Assembly: GCA_948146395.1 (NCBI GenBank)
Contig: OX411543.1
Span: forward strand, 54,106,017 to 54,170,016
Length of the DNA stretch: 64,000 nucleotides
Source of the DNA: Fragum whitleyi
Taxonomy: Eukaryota; Mollusca; Bivalvia; Cardiida; Cardiidae
Reading direction: 5' to 3'
The position numbers and the translations under genes were made by a program. The notes beneath the pieces were generated by a model, which saw nothing but the letters and a program-made list of their open reading frames with translations, did not search any database and was not told the DNA's origin. Below are positions 1 to 12,225 of the stretch, in pieces (the first letter of the stretch is position 1; the number at the start of each line of letters is the position of its first letter).

Positions 1-1760
1 TGGACCTTTATATAAATAGCTAAAATCATGACTGTAGATTCACCAGGTGCGGAGCATCAGGGGGGAGAGAGTAGAACTTTTGTGAAAATTTTGTAATCTT
101 TAACCTTCTTCTTCTTCTGAACCACAAGCCCTACAGACTTGAAACTTGGCATGGAGGATCAGCTCATAGACCTTAATTTAAAGAGCTGAAATTATATCTT
201 TTGGGCCACCAGGTGCGGAGCACCAGGGGGGAGGGGGTAGTACTTTGGGTAAATTTTGTAATCTTTTAAGTTTCTTCTTCTTCGGAACCAGGAGCCCTAC
301 AGACTTGAAACTTGGCATGGAGGATCAGCATATGGACCTTTATATAAATAGCTAAAATCATGACTGTAGATTCACCAGGTGCGGAGCATCAGGGGGGAGA
401 GGGTAGTACTTCTGTGAAAATTTTGTAATCTTTAACCTTCTTCTTCTTCTGAACCACAAGCCCTACAGACTTGAAACTTGGCATGGAGGACCAGCTCATA
501 GACCTCAATAAAAATATTACTAAGTAATATCTGTTAGGCTGCCAGGTGCGGAGCACCAGGGGGGAGGGGGGAGTACTTTTGTGAAAATTTGAAATCTTTT
601 ACCTTCATCTTCTTCTGAACCAGGAGCCTGACAGATTTGAATATTGGCATGGATGTTCAGCATATGGACCTTTATATAAATAGCTTAAATCATGACTGTA
701 GATTCACCAGGTGCGGAGCATCAGGGGGGAGAGGGTAGTACTTTTGTGAAAATTTTGTAATCTTTAACCTTCTTCTTCTTCTGAACCACAAGCCCTACAG
801 ACTTGAAACTTGGTATGGAGGATCAGCTCATAGATCTTAATAAAAATAGCTAATATAATATCTGTTGGGCTGCCAGGTGCGGAGCACCAGGGGGGAGGGG
901 GAGTACTTTTGTGAAAATTTGGTATTCTTTTACCTTCATCTTCTTCTGAACTAGGAGCCTGACAGATTTGAATATTGGCATGGATGATCAGCATATGGAC
1001 CTTTATATAAATAGCTTAAATCATGACTGTAGATTCACCAGGTGTGGAGCATCAGGGGGGAGAGGGTAGTACTTTTGTGAAAATTTTGTAATCTTTAACC
1101 TTCTTCTTCTTCTGAACCACAAGCCCTACAGACTTGAAAATTGACATGGAGGATTAGCTCATAGATCTTAATAAAAATAGCTAAAATCATGACTGTAATG
1201 CCACCAGGTGCAGGGCACCAGGGGGGAGGGGGTAGTACTTTTGTGAATATTTTGTAACTTTAACCTTCATCTTCTAAAGAACCAGGAGCCCTATAGACTT
1301 CAATATTGGCATGGATGATAATCATATGGATCTAAAATAAAATAGCTAAAATCATGAATGTAGGAGCATTAGCGGGGAGGGGGTAGTACTTTGGATCAAT
1401 TTTGAAATCTTTAACCTTATTCTTCTTCTGGATCAGGAACCCTACAGACTTGAAAATTGTTATGGGTGATCAATATATGGACATTAATAAAAATAGCTAA
1501 AATCAGAACTATTGGGTCACCAGGTGCTGAGTGTCTTGGGGAGGGGGTAGTACTTTGGATCATTTTTGAAATCTTTAAACTTCTTCCAATGAACCAGGAG
1601 TCCTACAGACTTGAAAATTTGTATGGATGATGACAGCATATGGACATTAATTGAATTAGCTAAAATCATGACTGTAGATTCACCAAGTGCAGAGCATCTT
1701 GGGGGAGGGGGAGTGCTTTGTCGAGAATTTTGAATCCCTACAGCCTTTATATTTGACATG
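1..1760. repeat. Satellite-like tandem array, ~165 bp unit, about 11 copies
   Basis: A landmark, CACCAGGTGCGGAGCAYCAG followed by a G-rich run, recurs near 41, 207, 373, 540, 705, 871, 1036, 1202, about 1369, 1518 and 1681, giving a period of about 165-167 bp. Each unit also holds a CTTCTTCTTCTTCTGAACCA block and a CTACAGACTTGAAACTTGGC block. Units are very similar up to about 1200 and then decay steadily toward 1760. The array starts before the window. Alternating subtypes (AGCATCAG versus AGCACCAG, and different spacers before the landmark) suggest a two-unit higher-order pattern. Open frames across it are by-products of the repeat. Confidence 0.95.
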
Positions 1761-1929
1761 GATTATTCAACTCATTAAAGAAAACTTTAAAAGTCTCAGA
1801 CTTAGCCTGTATATCTGGCATAGATTTGCTGATCACAGACCTTCTATGAAAAAAGCTTAAATAAATAATGACCAGGGGAGGAGAAGGAGGGGGGGGATTA
1901 TTTCAAATGTTATCTGGTTGCATGGACAT
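1761..1929. other. Decayed edge of the satellite array
   Basis: Weak echoes of the 165 bp unit (GACTTAGCCTGTATATCTGG, a G-run near 1890) fade out here. I see no gene. Confidence 0.5.
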
Positions 1930-2610
1930 ACCTAGGTAATGAAGCTTTTTGCTCAGGTGAGCGACCCAGGGCCAACGTCCCTCTTGTTCTTTAAATATCT
2001 TCTCCTCAGAAACTACTGGATGAATTTCAACCAAACTTCACAGGAATGATCCTTGGGTGACCCTCTTTCAAAGTTGTTCAAGAAATTTTGATCCAATGAA
2101 AAACATGGATTTTATTGGTGTGGCTAATTTCCAAATATGGTAAAAAGTGAGTTTTCTCAGATTCTAATTGATGGATACCTTTCAAATTTTACAAGAATGA
2201 TCCTTTGGTGACCCTTTATCAGTCTACAAAAAATTATTGTGATCGGATGAAAAATATATATTTTATGGGCGGAGGTCATCTCTCAATATGTTATATAGTG
2301 GAAACTTTGAAAATCATTTTCTCAGAATGTAATCGATGGATTTCAAACAAACAATTTTGGTATGATCTTTGGTTGACCCATTAGCATGCAGCCAAAAATT
2401 ATTTTGATTGGATGAAAAATATGTCCTTTATGGGTGGAGGTCATTTCTCTATATGTTATATAGGTGAAACTTCGAAAATCATTTTCAACATCAGTAGAAC
2501 CCAAAATATCTAAAAATCTAGTCAAAACTTTTATTTGCTTTTACAAGAATTTCAAGCCTGTGGAGCGACACAAGCCATTCATTGCTTTCTAGTTTTATCA
2601 AAGGTCTTAC
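1930..2610 (+). repeat. Family B dispersed repeat, copy 1, with ~165 bp internal units
   Basis: It begins with GCTCAGGTGAGCGACCCAGG at 1952, which I associate with a repeat common in bivalve transcripts and genomes. Then comes a block reading CTCAGAAACTACTGGATGAA and AACTTCACAGGAATGATCC, followed by two units built on TTCTCAGAATSTAATYGATGG, GTGACCCTTTATCAGTCTAC and AAAATTATTGTGATCGGATG, spaced about 165 bp apart (near 2155 and 2318). The final segment, about 2520-2600 (TTTACAAGAATTTCAAGCC), has an inverted partner at 7600-7665. No coding potential. Confidence 0.85.
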
Positions 2611-2729
2611 ACATATTGCACATAATAAATTCCCGTGCAAATTGTGTAAGAAGCTTGATTAAAGGGGCCCCTGGTATATGCTGTGTGTCAATCAATCTGA
2701 CTATCTGTTTGTTGTCCGTAAACATTAAC

Positions 2730-3170
2730 TAAAACATCTTTTCCTCTGAAACTACTGGGCATTATTCATCCAGGAATGATGGTCAGGACATTTCCAATTC
2801 CTTCCCTTACTCTTGATCCAGTTGATTATATTGGATCCAAGGTCTATTGAGTCACCGAAAAAGGGTGTTGTTGCTGAAATAGAAAAAAAAAACCCAAAAT
2901 CTTCTCTGAAATTGAATTCAACCAAACTTTACAGAAATGATGGTTAGGACATGCTTTTTCAGATTCCTTCGTTTAATCCTGGTCAGGCTGAATATATTGT
3001 CACCATGGACTTGAGTCACCATAAAAAGGCCCCAGATTGTAAAATATAATCTACTCTGAAACTACTGTGCAGAATAAAACCAAACTTCACAGGAATGTTG
3101 GTTAGGACATGCTCTTTTAGATTTTTTTAGCTAGCAAGGGACAAAAGGGTGTTTGTGTCTGTGTCCACAT
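2730..3170 (+). repeat. Three related ~150 bp units, divergent branch of family B
   Basis: CTCTGAAACTACTGKGCA or a close variant recurs near 2748, 2905 and 3052, each followed by ACAGGAATG(A/T)TGGTYAGGACAT. These resemble the first block of family B but have their own downstream part (SAGATTCCTTCCTTWAWYCTTG). Probably an internally amplified relative. Confidence 0.75.
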
Positions 3171-3299
3171 TAGGGTAAAGTTTTTAATTTCCATCAATAT
3201 TTAGCCCAGAGGCTTCATATTTTACACAAACAATCATTAGGGTATCGGCTTACATAGACTTGAGAAAAACTTTAACCAAAAAACTTTAACCTAGCTCAT

Positions 3300-3995
3300 A
3301 ATATTATTTTCTTAATGTTTTAGTACTGGATGGTTTTCAAATAAATTTGACAGAAATGTTCCTTAGGTGGCCCTCTTTCAGATTCTTTCAAAAGATTTTA
3401 TTCGGTTGAAAATCATGGCTGTAGTAGGTGTGGCTAATTTCCATATATGGTAATAGGTGGCTTTTCTCAGAAACTAATGGATGGATATAAACCAAACTTC
3501 ACATGAATTATCCTTCAGGTGACCCTCTATCAGTCTACAAAAAGTTATTGTGATCAGATGAAAAATGTGTATTTGATGAGTGGTGGTCATTTCTTTATAT
3601 TAAATATGTTATTTAGTGGAAACTTTGAAAATCATTTTCTCAGAACAAGTCTGTAAAAATCTATTGTGATCGGAAGAAAAATATGTGTTTAATGGGCAGA
3701 AGTCATTTCTCTTTGTTATATAGTGAAAACTTTGAGAATCATTTTTCTCAGAATCTAACTGATGGATTTCAACCGAATTTCACAGGAACGATTCTTTAGG
3801 GATCCTTTATCAGTCTACGAAAAATTATTGTGATCAGATGCAAAATATGTCTTTTATTGTCAGATGTCATTTCTTTTGATATATTAAATGATGTTATATC
3901 CAATACAGGGTAAAACAAACTTTTTTCAAAGTTTACACAGATAGATTTCAAACAAATATCATGGGAATTTTATTTCTGTGAAGTTCTATCAGACT
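3300..3995 (+). repeat. Family B repeat, partial copy 2
   Basis: The TAGTACTGGATGGTTTTCAA-type block starts near 3322. At least four degraded ~165 bp units follow, with AGTCTACAAAAAGTTATTGTGATCAG-type landmarks near 3531, 3651 and 3812. The 5' lead-in seen in copies 1 and 3 is missing. Confidence 0.8.
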
Positions 3996-4654
3996 CCAAA
4001 AAATATTTGATTAGATGAACAGCATGCTTTTTATTGGCAGATGACATTTCAACATAAAGAGTGAATATTTGATCACTCTTTTGGAATCACCTATATGATG
4101 ATTTTTTTAGGATATAGGATGGTTACATAATGTGTTAACTTTTTATTGTCGTCTGCAGCCTCTTTAAATTCAGAAGAGTCGGAAATAATAAAAAAAAAAG
4201 GAGAAAGGGCTAAATAAAAAATCTATTCTCATTATGGAAGTTTATAAAATCATCTTAAATGCATAGTTTGGGTCTTTTTACAGAATAAATTAGAGGTGCA
4301 GTTTCATTTATTTTCTATTCTCATAAGTATTGAAGGGCAAGTATGTAAGTTAAAAACACATTAATACACAAAATATTCTTTACTCCATTAAATATGGAAG
4401 TTTTGATACATTGCCTAATAGCAAAAAAGGAACATTCTGGAATGAAACAAAAGTATATTTGAATTGAATTTTTTTCCTTGGTCAGAATTGATTAATATCC
4501 AGATGGTCACCTTTCCCTAAGAAATAAAATTATTGTAAATGTTATATGATATGTAAGAAAAATACGAATGCTTTGAACGAAAATGTGTTTTTTCGTATTT
4601 ATTGATTGAAAAGTCTTCTCTCCCCTTAGTATACAGTCCTTTAATTATCTCCAC
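3996..4654. other. AT-rich unassigned DNA
   Basis: No open frame of note and no repeat I can match elsewhere in the window; an A-run lies near 4190. Confidence 0.5.
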
Positions 4655-5345
4655 TGGCCTAAGGCCACTGAGGCTTTTGTCATGACTGTGTCTGTCGTGC
4701 GTCTGTGTGTCAGGTCGAAAACCTTTTTTTAACAATCTTCTCCTCAGAAACTACTGGATGAATTTCAACCAAACTTCACAGGAATGATCCTTTGGTAACC
4801 CTTTTTCAAAGTTGGTCTTGAAATTTTGCTCCAATGAAAACAGGGATTTAATGTGCGAGGTAATTTCCAAATATGGTACATGTAATATATGACTTTTTTC
4901 TGAACCTAATAGATGGATACCAATTAAATTTTTAAATGAATAATCCTTGGGTGACCCTTTATCAATCTACAAAAATAATATTGTCATAAGATGACAAATA
5001 TGTTTATTATGGGCACAGGTCATTTCTCTCTATGTTATGAAGTGGAAACTTTGAATTTTTTTTCTTAGAATCTAACAGATGAATATCAACCAAATTTCAT
5101 TCGAATGATCATTTAGTGACCCTTTATCAGTCTACTAAAAATTATTGTAATTGGATGAAAAAATATCTTTTAAAGGGAGTGGTCATTTCTCTATATGTTT
5201 TATAGTGGAAACTTTGAAAATCATTTTCTCAGAATCTGATGGACTATCAGTCACTGGAATGTTCCTTTGGCAACCTTTTATGAGGCTGCACAAAATTACT
5301 GTTATTGGATGAAAAATATGTATTTAACATATTGAGGTAATCGGA
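4655..5345 (+). repeat. Family B repeat, copy 3, with its 5' lead-in
   Basis: It opens with CACTGGCCTAAGGCCACTGA, GTCATGACTGTGTCTGTCGTGCG and then the AACAATCTTCTCCTCAGAAACTACTGG block, followed by four ~165 bp units. The lead-in matches, in reverse complement, the end of the minus-strand copy near 8690-8770 (AGCCACTGGGGCTATTGTCATG with a GACGGACGCACG-rich stretch). This defines a recurrent element start: a short GGCC/CCAC palindrome plus a GTCCGTC-rich tract. Confidence 0.85.
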
Positions 5346-5369
5346 ATGAGAATCATTTTCATGTTCTTA

Positions 5370-5760
5370 GCTGTATTTGTTTCAGTATGTTTGTCTGTCT
5401 GTCCGTCTGTTAACTTTTTTTGTTTCCATAAAAAATAATTTACTAAGTGACCTAGAAACATGAAACCTTTTAAAAACGTTGCCCTTGACCTAAGGAAAAA
5501 CCCTATTGTTTTTGAGTCTCAAAGGTCAATGTTACAACCAAACTGTTTTAAAACCGTTTTCGGACACTAACTAAGAACCAAGTGACCTAGAATCACGAAA
5601 CTTTGTACGATTTTTGCCCATGCCTCAAGGAAGTGTCCAATTGATTTTGGGTCCCAAATGTCAAGGTCACAACTGGAGTGTGTCTGAAAACCGTTTCCGG
5701 TCTCTAAGTTAAGAACCAAGTGACCTAGAAACATGGTCTTTATGTAGTTTGGACAAAGTG
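5370..5760 (+). repeat. GTCTGTCCGTCTGT-led repeat with three ~133 bp units
   Basis: A GTCTGTCTGTCCGTCTGTTAAC tract near 5390 leads into three direct units marked by AAGTGACCTAGAAWCAYG near 5455, 5580 and 5717 and by CAAAGGTCA/CAAGGTCACAA. A distinct repeat family that abuts family B; no coding potential. Confidence 0.75.
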
Positions 5761-6020
5761 CAGAAAAAAAATTCCATTCCATTAAACGGTACCCATGACA
5801 CGGCTCAGCCGTTTGAACTCCTGGTTTCTTAGTCAACTGGTTCCTGCACTTGTTCTTCATCGGAAAAGAATGAGATGCTATCCGAAAAGGGAGATGACAA
5901 AAACGTAACATTAATCACGCATGCATGGTATTTTTCCCCTTTGCATGAAGTCCTTTTGGTTTGGTGTACTATATTTCGACGATTGTTGATAAGTCGGTTT
6001 GCATCCATCATTTCGAATTA
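5761..6020. other. Unassigned DNA
   Basis: Short open frames on the minus strand have no recognisable motif and start at ordinary sequence. I see no supported feature. Confidence 0.4.
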
Positions 6021-6035
6021 TAGTAGCTAGGCTCC

Positions 6036-6545
6036 AATGTCTAGCTCACCTAAGCACATCGTTATCAAGGTGAGTTTTTGTAATCTTTGACTTCGGTCGT
6101 CCATCGTCTACAGTCAACTCATTAGAAGGGTAGGGAGCAGCGTTGGACCATTTTTTTCTGAAAACGTAAAAATCTTTGTTGGGTCACAATAACGAACATT
6201 TCTAAGATGAGACAGTTCCAATAGAAATTGTATGAAACTTGGTCTAAATAACAGTCTTTTCATAAAGATTAATCTCGTCAGCAATGGCAACATGACAACG
6301 GAAAACATGGGAAAAGGGAGCTTAATGATAATTCCTTTGTAAGCACCGAAGAGCCCACAGTTTTTGCCCAATCTTCATGAGACTTTGTTAGAATGTTTAT
6401 CTAGTCAATGTTCCATTTGAAAATATGGGCAAATGGCCTCTAATGACCATTTCTCAGTGTACTGACAATTAATTTGGCACAATTTTATAAAAAAAAGTTG
6501 GTCAGAATGCTTAACAGGTCAAAAATGTTGAATCATATTTAAAGT
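6036..6545. repeat. Decayed AGGTGAG-type dispersed repeat
   Basis: It starts with TAGCTCACCTAAGCACATCG and AAGGTGAG near 6090. Two loose ~160-190 bp units follow, with GAAACTTGGTCTAAATAACAG near 6234 and GAGACTTTGTTAGAATGTTT near 6379. The style matches dispersed repeats I know from bivalve genomes; the match is by eye and weak. Confidence 0.5.
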
Positions 6546-7474
6546 GGTATCGGACCACGAGCACGAGAACGGAACACGAGAAAATAAAATTGGCAACTTC
6601 TTTGTTTAAATTCATTATGTTGCAAACTTAGTTTGCAAATGGAGGCATTTTATTAGAAAGTCTTTGATTAATAAAGGACTAACTTTACACTGCTAGTGTG
6701 CAATTTGAAGATTGATTTCATGTGTGTACCTACCAGAGTCTCATCTTTGAATTGATTTCTATCTAGGGCCACCACGATCCTCTTTATTTCCTTTTCATAT
6801 GATTAATGACCCCTCCCCATCTTATCTGCTCTGTTCCTCTGGTAAAAAGGCGGATTTTTTTTGAAATGGGTAATTTACATGATCGAACCTATTAGACTTG
6901 TCACAGTAATAAAGCGTAGGGTATTGATTCGTATCTAATACTCTGGTCCTGCATAAATCACCAGGAGCATACGTCATTAAAACGTAAACTATGACGTTTC
7001 TACAATCGTTCCTGTTCTATTTTATATATCGTCTTTTGTCGAACAAAGCGTCGTATCTGCAGCCTGAATGATATGTTGATACGACATTTTGTAGCCCTCA
7101 TGCCAATATATAGGACCATATAATAGGGCCAATTCCTCTAAAATATTGGTTTCTAACAATCAATCGCGTGATGTAGCACCAAACTTGTTATTAGATCATT
7201 CAGTAGGAGATACTGGTCATTTAACAGCTATTTATATAGTCGTAATTCTTTCTTTATATCTTGAATTTGTAGATACGTGTTTAGAAAGATATAAAACATG
7301 TTTGGAAAGATATAAATTATATCTGTTTCAAGGCAACAATACAACAGGGACTTTATTTACTTCTAAAACATGTAAGATACTCTTGTAAAAGGGTAAAACG
7401 TATATCTTTTGTAAGCTCTTAAAGTGTTTTCTATCTGACCATGTTTTCAATAGCTGTCTGTCTGTAACAATTGG
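6546..7474. other. Unassigned DNA
   Basis: No gene or clear repeat. The 80-codon frame at 7146-7388 has repeated LERYK words caused by a local direct duplication (AGAAAGATATAAA) rather than a protein motif. Confidence 0.4.
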
Positions 7475-7562
7475 ATATCGTGTCCCACCAGAAGAAAAAG
7501 GACCATTCGTGAACTCCTTAAAATGATATTGAAAAGGGGTTAGGATTCTGCATAAATCAACC
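7475..7562 (+). mobile_element. MITE family D, left part, interrupted
   Basis: The AGAAAAAGGACCATTC...GATATTGAAAAGGGGTTAGG stretch matches the left part of the intact family D element at 45471-45733. The matching right part is found at 8785-8940, with the family B minus-strand copy in between. Confidence 0.6.
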
Positions 7563-7589
7563 ACATGCTGCACTTATAAGACAATAAAA

Positions 7590-8775
7590 TAGAAAGCCAT
7601 GAATGGCTTGAGTCGCTCCACAGGCTTGAAATTCTTGTAAAGCAATAAAGGTTTTGACTAGATTTTTAGATATTATGGATTCTATTGATGTTGAAAATGA
7701 TTTTCAAAGTTTCAACTATATAACATATCGAGAAATAAAATCCGCCCATAAAATGCATATTTTCAAACGGTCATAATAATTTTAAGTAGACTGATAAAGG
7801 GTCACTCAAGGATCATTCATGTAAAATTTCATTGGTATCCATCAATTACATTCTGAGATAATGATTTTTAAAGTTTCCACTATATAACATATAGAGAAAT
7901 GTCCTCTGTCCATAAGATACACATTTTTCATCTGATCACAATAATTTATGGTAGACTGATAGAGGGTCACTCAAGGATTATTCCAGTGAAATTTGGTTGA
8001 TATCTATCATTTAGATGCTGAGAAAATGATTTTCAAAATCTCCACTTTATAACATATAGAGAAATGACCTCCGCCCATAAAATACATATTTTTCATCTGA
8101 TCACAATAATTTTTTGTTGACTGATAAAGGGTCACCCAATGTAAAATTGGGTTGGTATCTATCACTTAGATTCTGAGAAAATAATTTACAAAGTTACCAC
8201 TATATGACATATAGAGAAATGACCTCCGCCCATGAAATACATATTTTTCATCTGATCATTATTATTTTTGGTAGACTGATAAAGGGTCACCAAAGGACCA
8301 TCCATGTCAAATTTGGTTGATATCTATCATTTAGATGCTGAGAAAATGATTTTCAAAATCTCCACTTTATAACATATAGAGAAATGACCTCCGCCCAAAA
8401 AATACATATTTTTCATCTGATCACAATAAATTTTGGTAGACTGATAAAGGGTCACCATAGGATCATTCATGTAAAATTTAAATGGTATCCATCAATTAGA
8501 ACCTGAGAAAAGACACTTTTTACCATATTTGGAAATAAGCCACGCCCATTAAATCCATGTTTTTCATTGGATCAAAATCTTTTGAACAATTTTGAAAGAG
8601 GGTCACCCAAGGATCATTCCTGTGAAGTTTGGTTGAAATTCATCCAATAGTTTCTGAGCAGAAGATTTTTAACGAAAAAGTTTACGACCGGACGCACGGA
8701 CGCGCGTACTGACGGACGCACGATGGACACAACGCCATGACAATAGCCCCAGTGGCTTTCAGCCAGTGGAGCTTA
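7590..8775 (-). repeat. Family B repeat, minus-strand copy with five ~165 bp units
   Basis: Read on the minus strand it starts near 8770 with the CCACTGGCTGAAAGCCACTG lead-in and a CGTCCGTGCGTCC tract, then the CAGAAACTATTGGATGAATT block (8630-8660). Units marked on the plus strand by CTGAGAAAATGATTTTCAAA-type words lie near 7853, 8018, 8170, 8335 and 8502, a period of about 165 bp. It ends at the GCTCCACAGGCTTGAAATTC segment (7615-7640), the inverted partner of 2540-2575. Two internal 165 bp units (near 8018 and 8335) are closer to each other than to the unit between them. Confidence 0.85.
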
Positions 8776-8784
8776 AAACTAGAC

Positions 8785-8940
8785 AGAATGATCATTAGAA
8801 TACATAAATAACAAATAGCCTAAAATCTATGTATTACGAAAAGTGCCGATACTGGTCAGTCTGCGCAGTTCGCGCAGTCTGACCAGGTCGACAATGTTCA
8901 CGATTCTTAGATGGTCCTTTGTCGCGTGACGTTTCACAAT
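8785..8940 (+). mobile_element. MITE family D, right part, interrupted
   Basis: It carries the GATCATTAGAATACATAAAT-type stretch, the hairpin at 8852-8886, GGTCGACAATGTTCACG and the terminal TGGTCCTTTGTCGCGTGACG. These correspond in order to 45608-45733 of the intact copy. See the left part at 7475-7562. Confidence 0.65.
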
Positions 8941-9187
8941 TATACTCAGCCATTTAATACCCGTAACCACACTTGATCCTGATGGAGGTTTTATAATTAT
9001 CGATGATGTTTCAGCCTGTCACTCAAACTAAAACATAATCGGATATAAAGTTCTTCTTTTTGTAAGGATATGATTTAGGAACATCGACAATTGTGGACGG
9101 ATTAGAGCATGTAACTTGAGACTTTTGAGAGAAACGCAGCTGATAATCATAAAAGTACTGGCGCAGCAACAGTTTATGGGTCATTTT

Positions 9188-9213
9188 TGGTGAACGAAAT
9201 TTTCGTTCACCAG
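9188..9213. repeat. Perfect 24-26 bp palindrome
   Basis: GGTGAACGAAA meets TTTCGTTCACC with almost no loop. Function unknown; could be the core of a small foldback insertion. Confidence 0.7.
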
Positions 9214-12200
9214 TGTTATATACCGTGTATGGAAAATCCTGTAGGATCTTAATAGGTTTTAAATAAAGCAGTACCTCTTTAGATTCAATTTAGTATCTCT
9301 AGATACTTCTCTCTACAAAATCACTGTTTGTATCGTGAGATGCATGATTCTAGCAATCTTCATCAAGTGAAGATAATGAAAATTACCCTTTAAAAACACA
9401 AAAATATCTTGGAATGTCTATACGAGCGAATTTTTGATCGGCGTAAGATTGTCGAGACTTGAGAGCAAAAACAAAGGTTGTGTCTGTACACTGTATAGAC
9501 AGATACTATGTTTTTGATTTAAACCTTCGCTATTGCAACTTGTAGTAATTTGCCGGAAATGTGTGTTTATTGAGGTCGTGAACTCTTGAACTTCTACATA
9601 CCCCTGATTGGCCATATCCCACGTGATGACCTACTACGATTTTACTTGCCTTCTTATGAATGAAGTCTTTGCTTATAAGTTACGAAAGGTCAAGTTTACA
9701 AGCGAATGGAATGTTCCTGCCGTATTTCTCCTATTAAACGCGCCCGAGCGCGATGCAAAACGTCGTGGGGGGCGCTATTATTTCAGACTCTTTTACTTAA
9801 TTAAAAAAAAAACGTATTTTGGTACCAAAGAGAAGCAAACTGTTAACATGTTCGTAATTATCGATTGAAATACGTACGCTAACCAATACGCTGTTCTATT
9901 TATCTATTAAGGCTATAGATTTAAAAAATAAAATAAAATGTTAGCTAATGAATTGTAATTCTGTCATTTTAAGTCATCTATCGAAATACGGTCACCCTCG
10001 ACCATTAATTGCAGCTTTCAAAAGCAAGTGATTGTGTTAGCAGAAGCTGAGATTATTATTATTGTTATTATTTGTACAAGGTAGGAAGTTCCAGACGATG
10101 CAATATTCAATGTTCCGCTACCGATGGACAAAGCGGTCTAATAAATCATTACCTATTCACGTATGAAATAAATAATCCTGTATTAAATCCTAAAATTTCG
10201 TGATGTGTAAATGCACCCGGTACAAGAAAATAAAAGTGTTTCGTAGTGAAAACACAAAACGTCTGGAGCTAGCTGGGTCACCGCGTGTCGGCACCCTTTG
10301 AAGTCCCCAGATTCTTGCAAGCGGCGACGTCGCTTTTGAAATAAGTCATAAGTGACTAGGATTTAATCATTTGACTCGAATATTTTGTATATTTGCAGAA
10401 GGTGAAATGATTTCAGAAATATTTTCGTAACAACGAAAGGGGATTTTGTTCGCATGTGACTTATGAAGAATAACGAGAAATAGTTTTAATTTTTGTGTTA
10501 AATTTTAACATTTCGCACTTCCGGAAGACTGCGCGATTTAGGACGCGCTAGTTTTTCAGATGTTGAACGATCTTTTAATGACGCAACCAGCCTTATCCTG
10601 ATAGGAATTTAAGATAGTTAACCCACAATCTAATGAACATTACGTCGTGGAGTAGCAGTTTTTGAATTTAAATTCGAGACCGGATTTTTCACCACGGACC
10701 ATGGACGGTTGGATGCTGTTGATCGTATAGTCAAGGGCCTGGGAATCGTATTTACGGGGGAGCGCGTTTATTAGGGAGGGCGCGTCTAAATTCTCATTGA
10801 AACATAAACACGCACCACTTGACCGTGACCAACCTTGATATGAAATAAAATTTAAACCATTACCAGACAACTTATGTTGTCAACTACCAAATTTACACCT
10901 CTTGCTTAAATCCCGTTTTTATCTTAAAGCTTGTTGTTGCATACTTGTGTAATGTAAATATCTTCAGTTACAGGTATTTTTGAATCATATTACCCAAATC
11001 CAATTTCCTGGGGTTTTTTGTTTGTTTTTGTTTTCGTTTTTTTTTCGTTTCAAACAAGGCCGGAAAACAGGGGATATAGCAATCTCGGTACGATTTACTG
11101 TTAATATTTGAATGTCATGAATAGATAAATAAATAAAAGAATCAAATGAACAAATATCCCAACACGATAGACCTAATTTCAAATTTTATTATCGAATGGA
11201 TTTTTTTTCAAAGTACTTGACATCGTAACTACAACTGTATAGTAGCGCTTCTATCCCTCGGATGGCTCTAGAATTTCCTCAATACAATCATTCATCTATT
11301 TGTTTTACCGGAAGTATGTAAAATATTACAGAAAACGAAACTTGGATTGTGAATCAATCGCCTGTGGACTGGAGCATTTTTACCTTAATATGGAAATTGG
11401 TATTTCTCGCACCAGAACTATAATGAGCATACATCCGTACGTAGCTGCCATCTTCTACCCTCTTAGGTTTACGATTATCTGCCGTTTGGTAGGAGCAATA
11501 GAATTTAAACAACGACTATATTTTGACAATTCATTAGCTGTACAAAATACCTTCCTACATAGATTTCATCGAATTGTTTTTTTTTTGTTTTTTTTTTAAT
11601 TCATTTTTACGCAATGGCATCAGATGATTATCCTTTCACGAGACTGAATATTACCGAAAGAGACCAAAACCCTGTAATTACAATTACGAAACAGCAGTCT
11701 TTTAATTCGGAGGAGGGGGGGGGGGGGGGCATTCAGGTCGTACCAGAGCCATAGCGGATAACGCTTAAAAGTCAAAATGCAGAAAGACTGCTGTTTAATC
11801 TGCTAAAATATGGGTTCCGCATGTGGAAATTGAATTACCTTTCTGACTGCTATTTTTTGAGTTAAGAAAAGAATCATTAGTCTAGACACTATAGTTGCCT
11901 GTTTTCTTTTCTCTAGGCTTATCGCTCTCTGTCTATCGGTCTGTCTCTGTCTGTCACTCTCTCTACCTTTCTTTTTCCTCTCTTTCTCATTCTTTGAATT
12001 TAGAGTTTTGACGAGACACTTTCCCTTGATTAGTTTTTAAATTTATAATTTCTCTTTTCTCAACGAATTCAATATATAACTTTAGAATGCCAACAGATTC
12101 GTTCACCATCAGTACTTTCAGTGCTTTGATTACCAATTTATGTCACCGTGATAAAAATGAATTAAACGCCTCTGTAGTGACGAAGTAGTGACCGAATTCT

Positions 12201-12225
12201 TCAACTAGATTACCATCGAACTGTC
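9214..12225. other. 3 kb unassigned region
   Basis: No exon, RNA gene or repeat family could be supported. Visible low-complexity features are a run of 15 G at 11715-11729, T-runs near 11040 and 11577-11600, and a CT-rich tract at 11920-11995. The ATG-led frames here have no motif, no conserved start context and no splice pattern that convinces me. Confidence 0.5.

Noticed and set aside
764..1759. Proline-rich ORFs (STPPPPxCSA) on the minus strand
   Set aside because: These are translations of the G-run in the 165 bp satellite unit.
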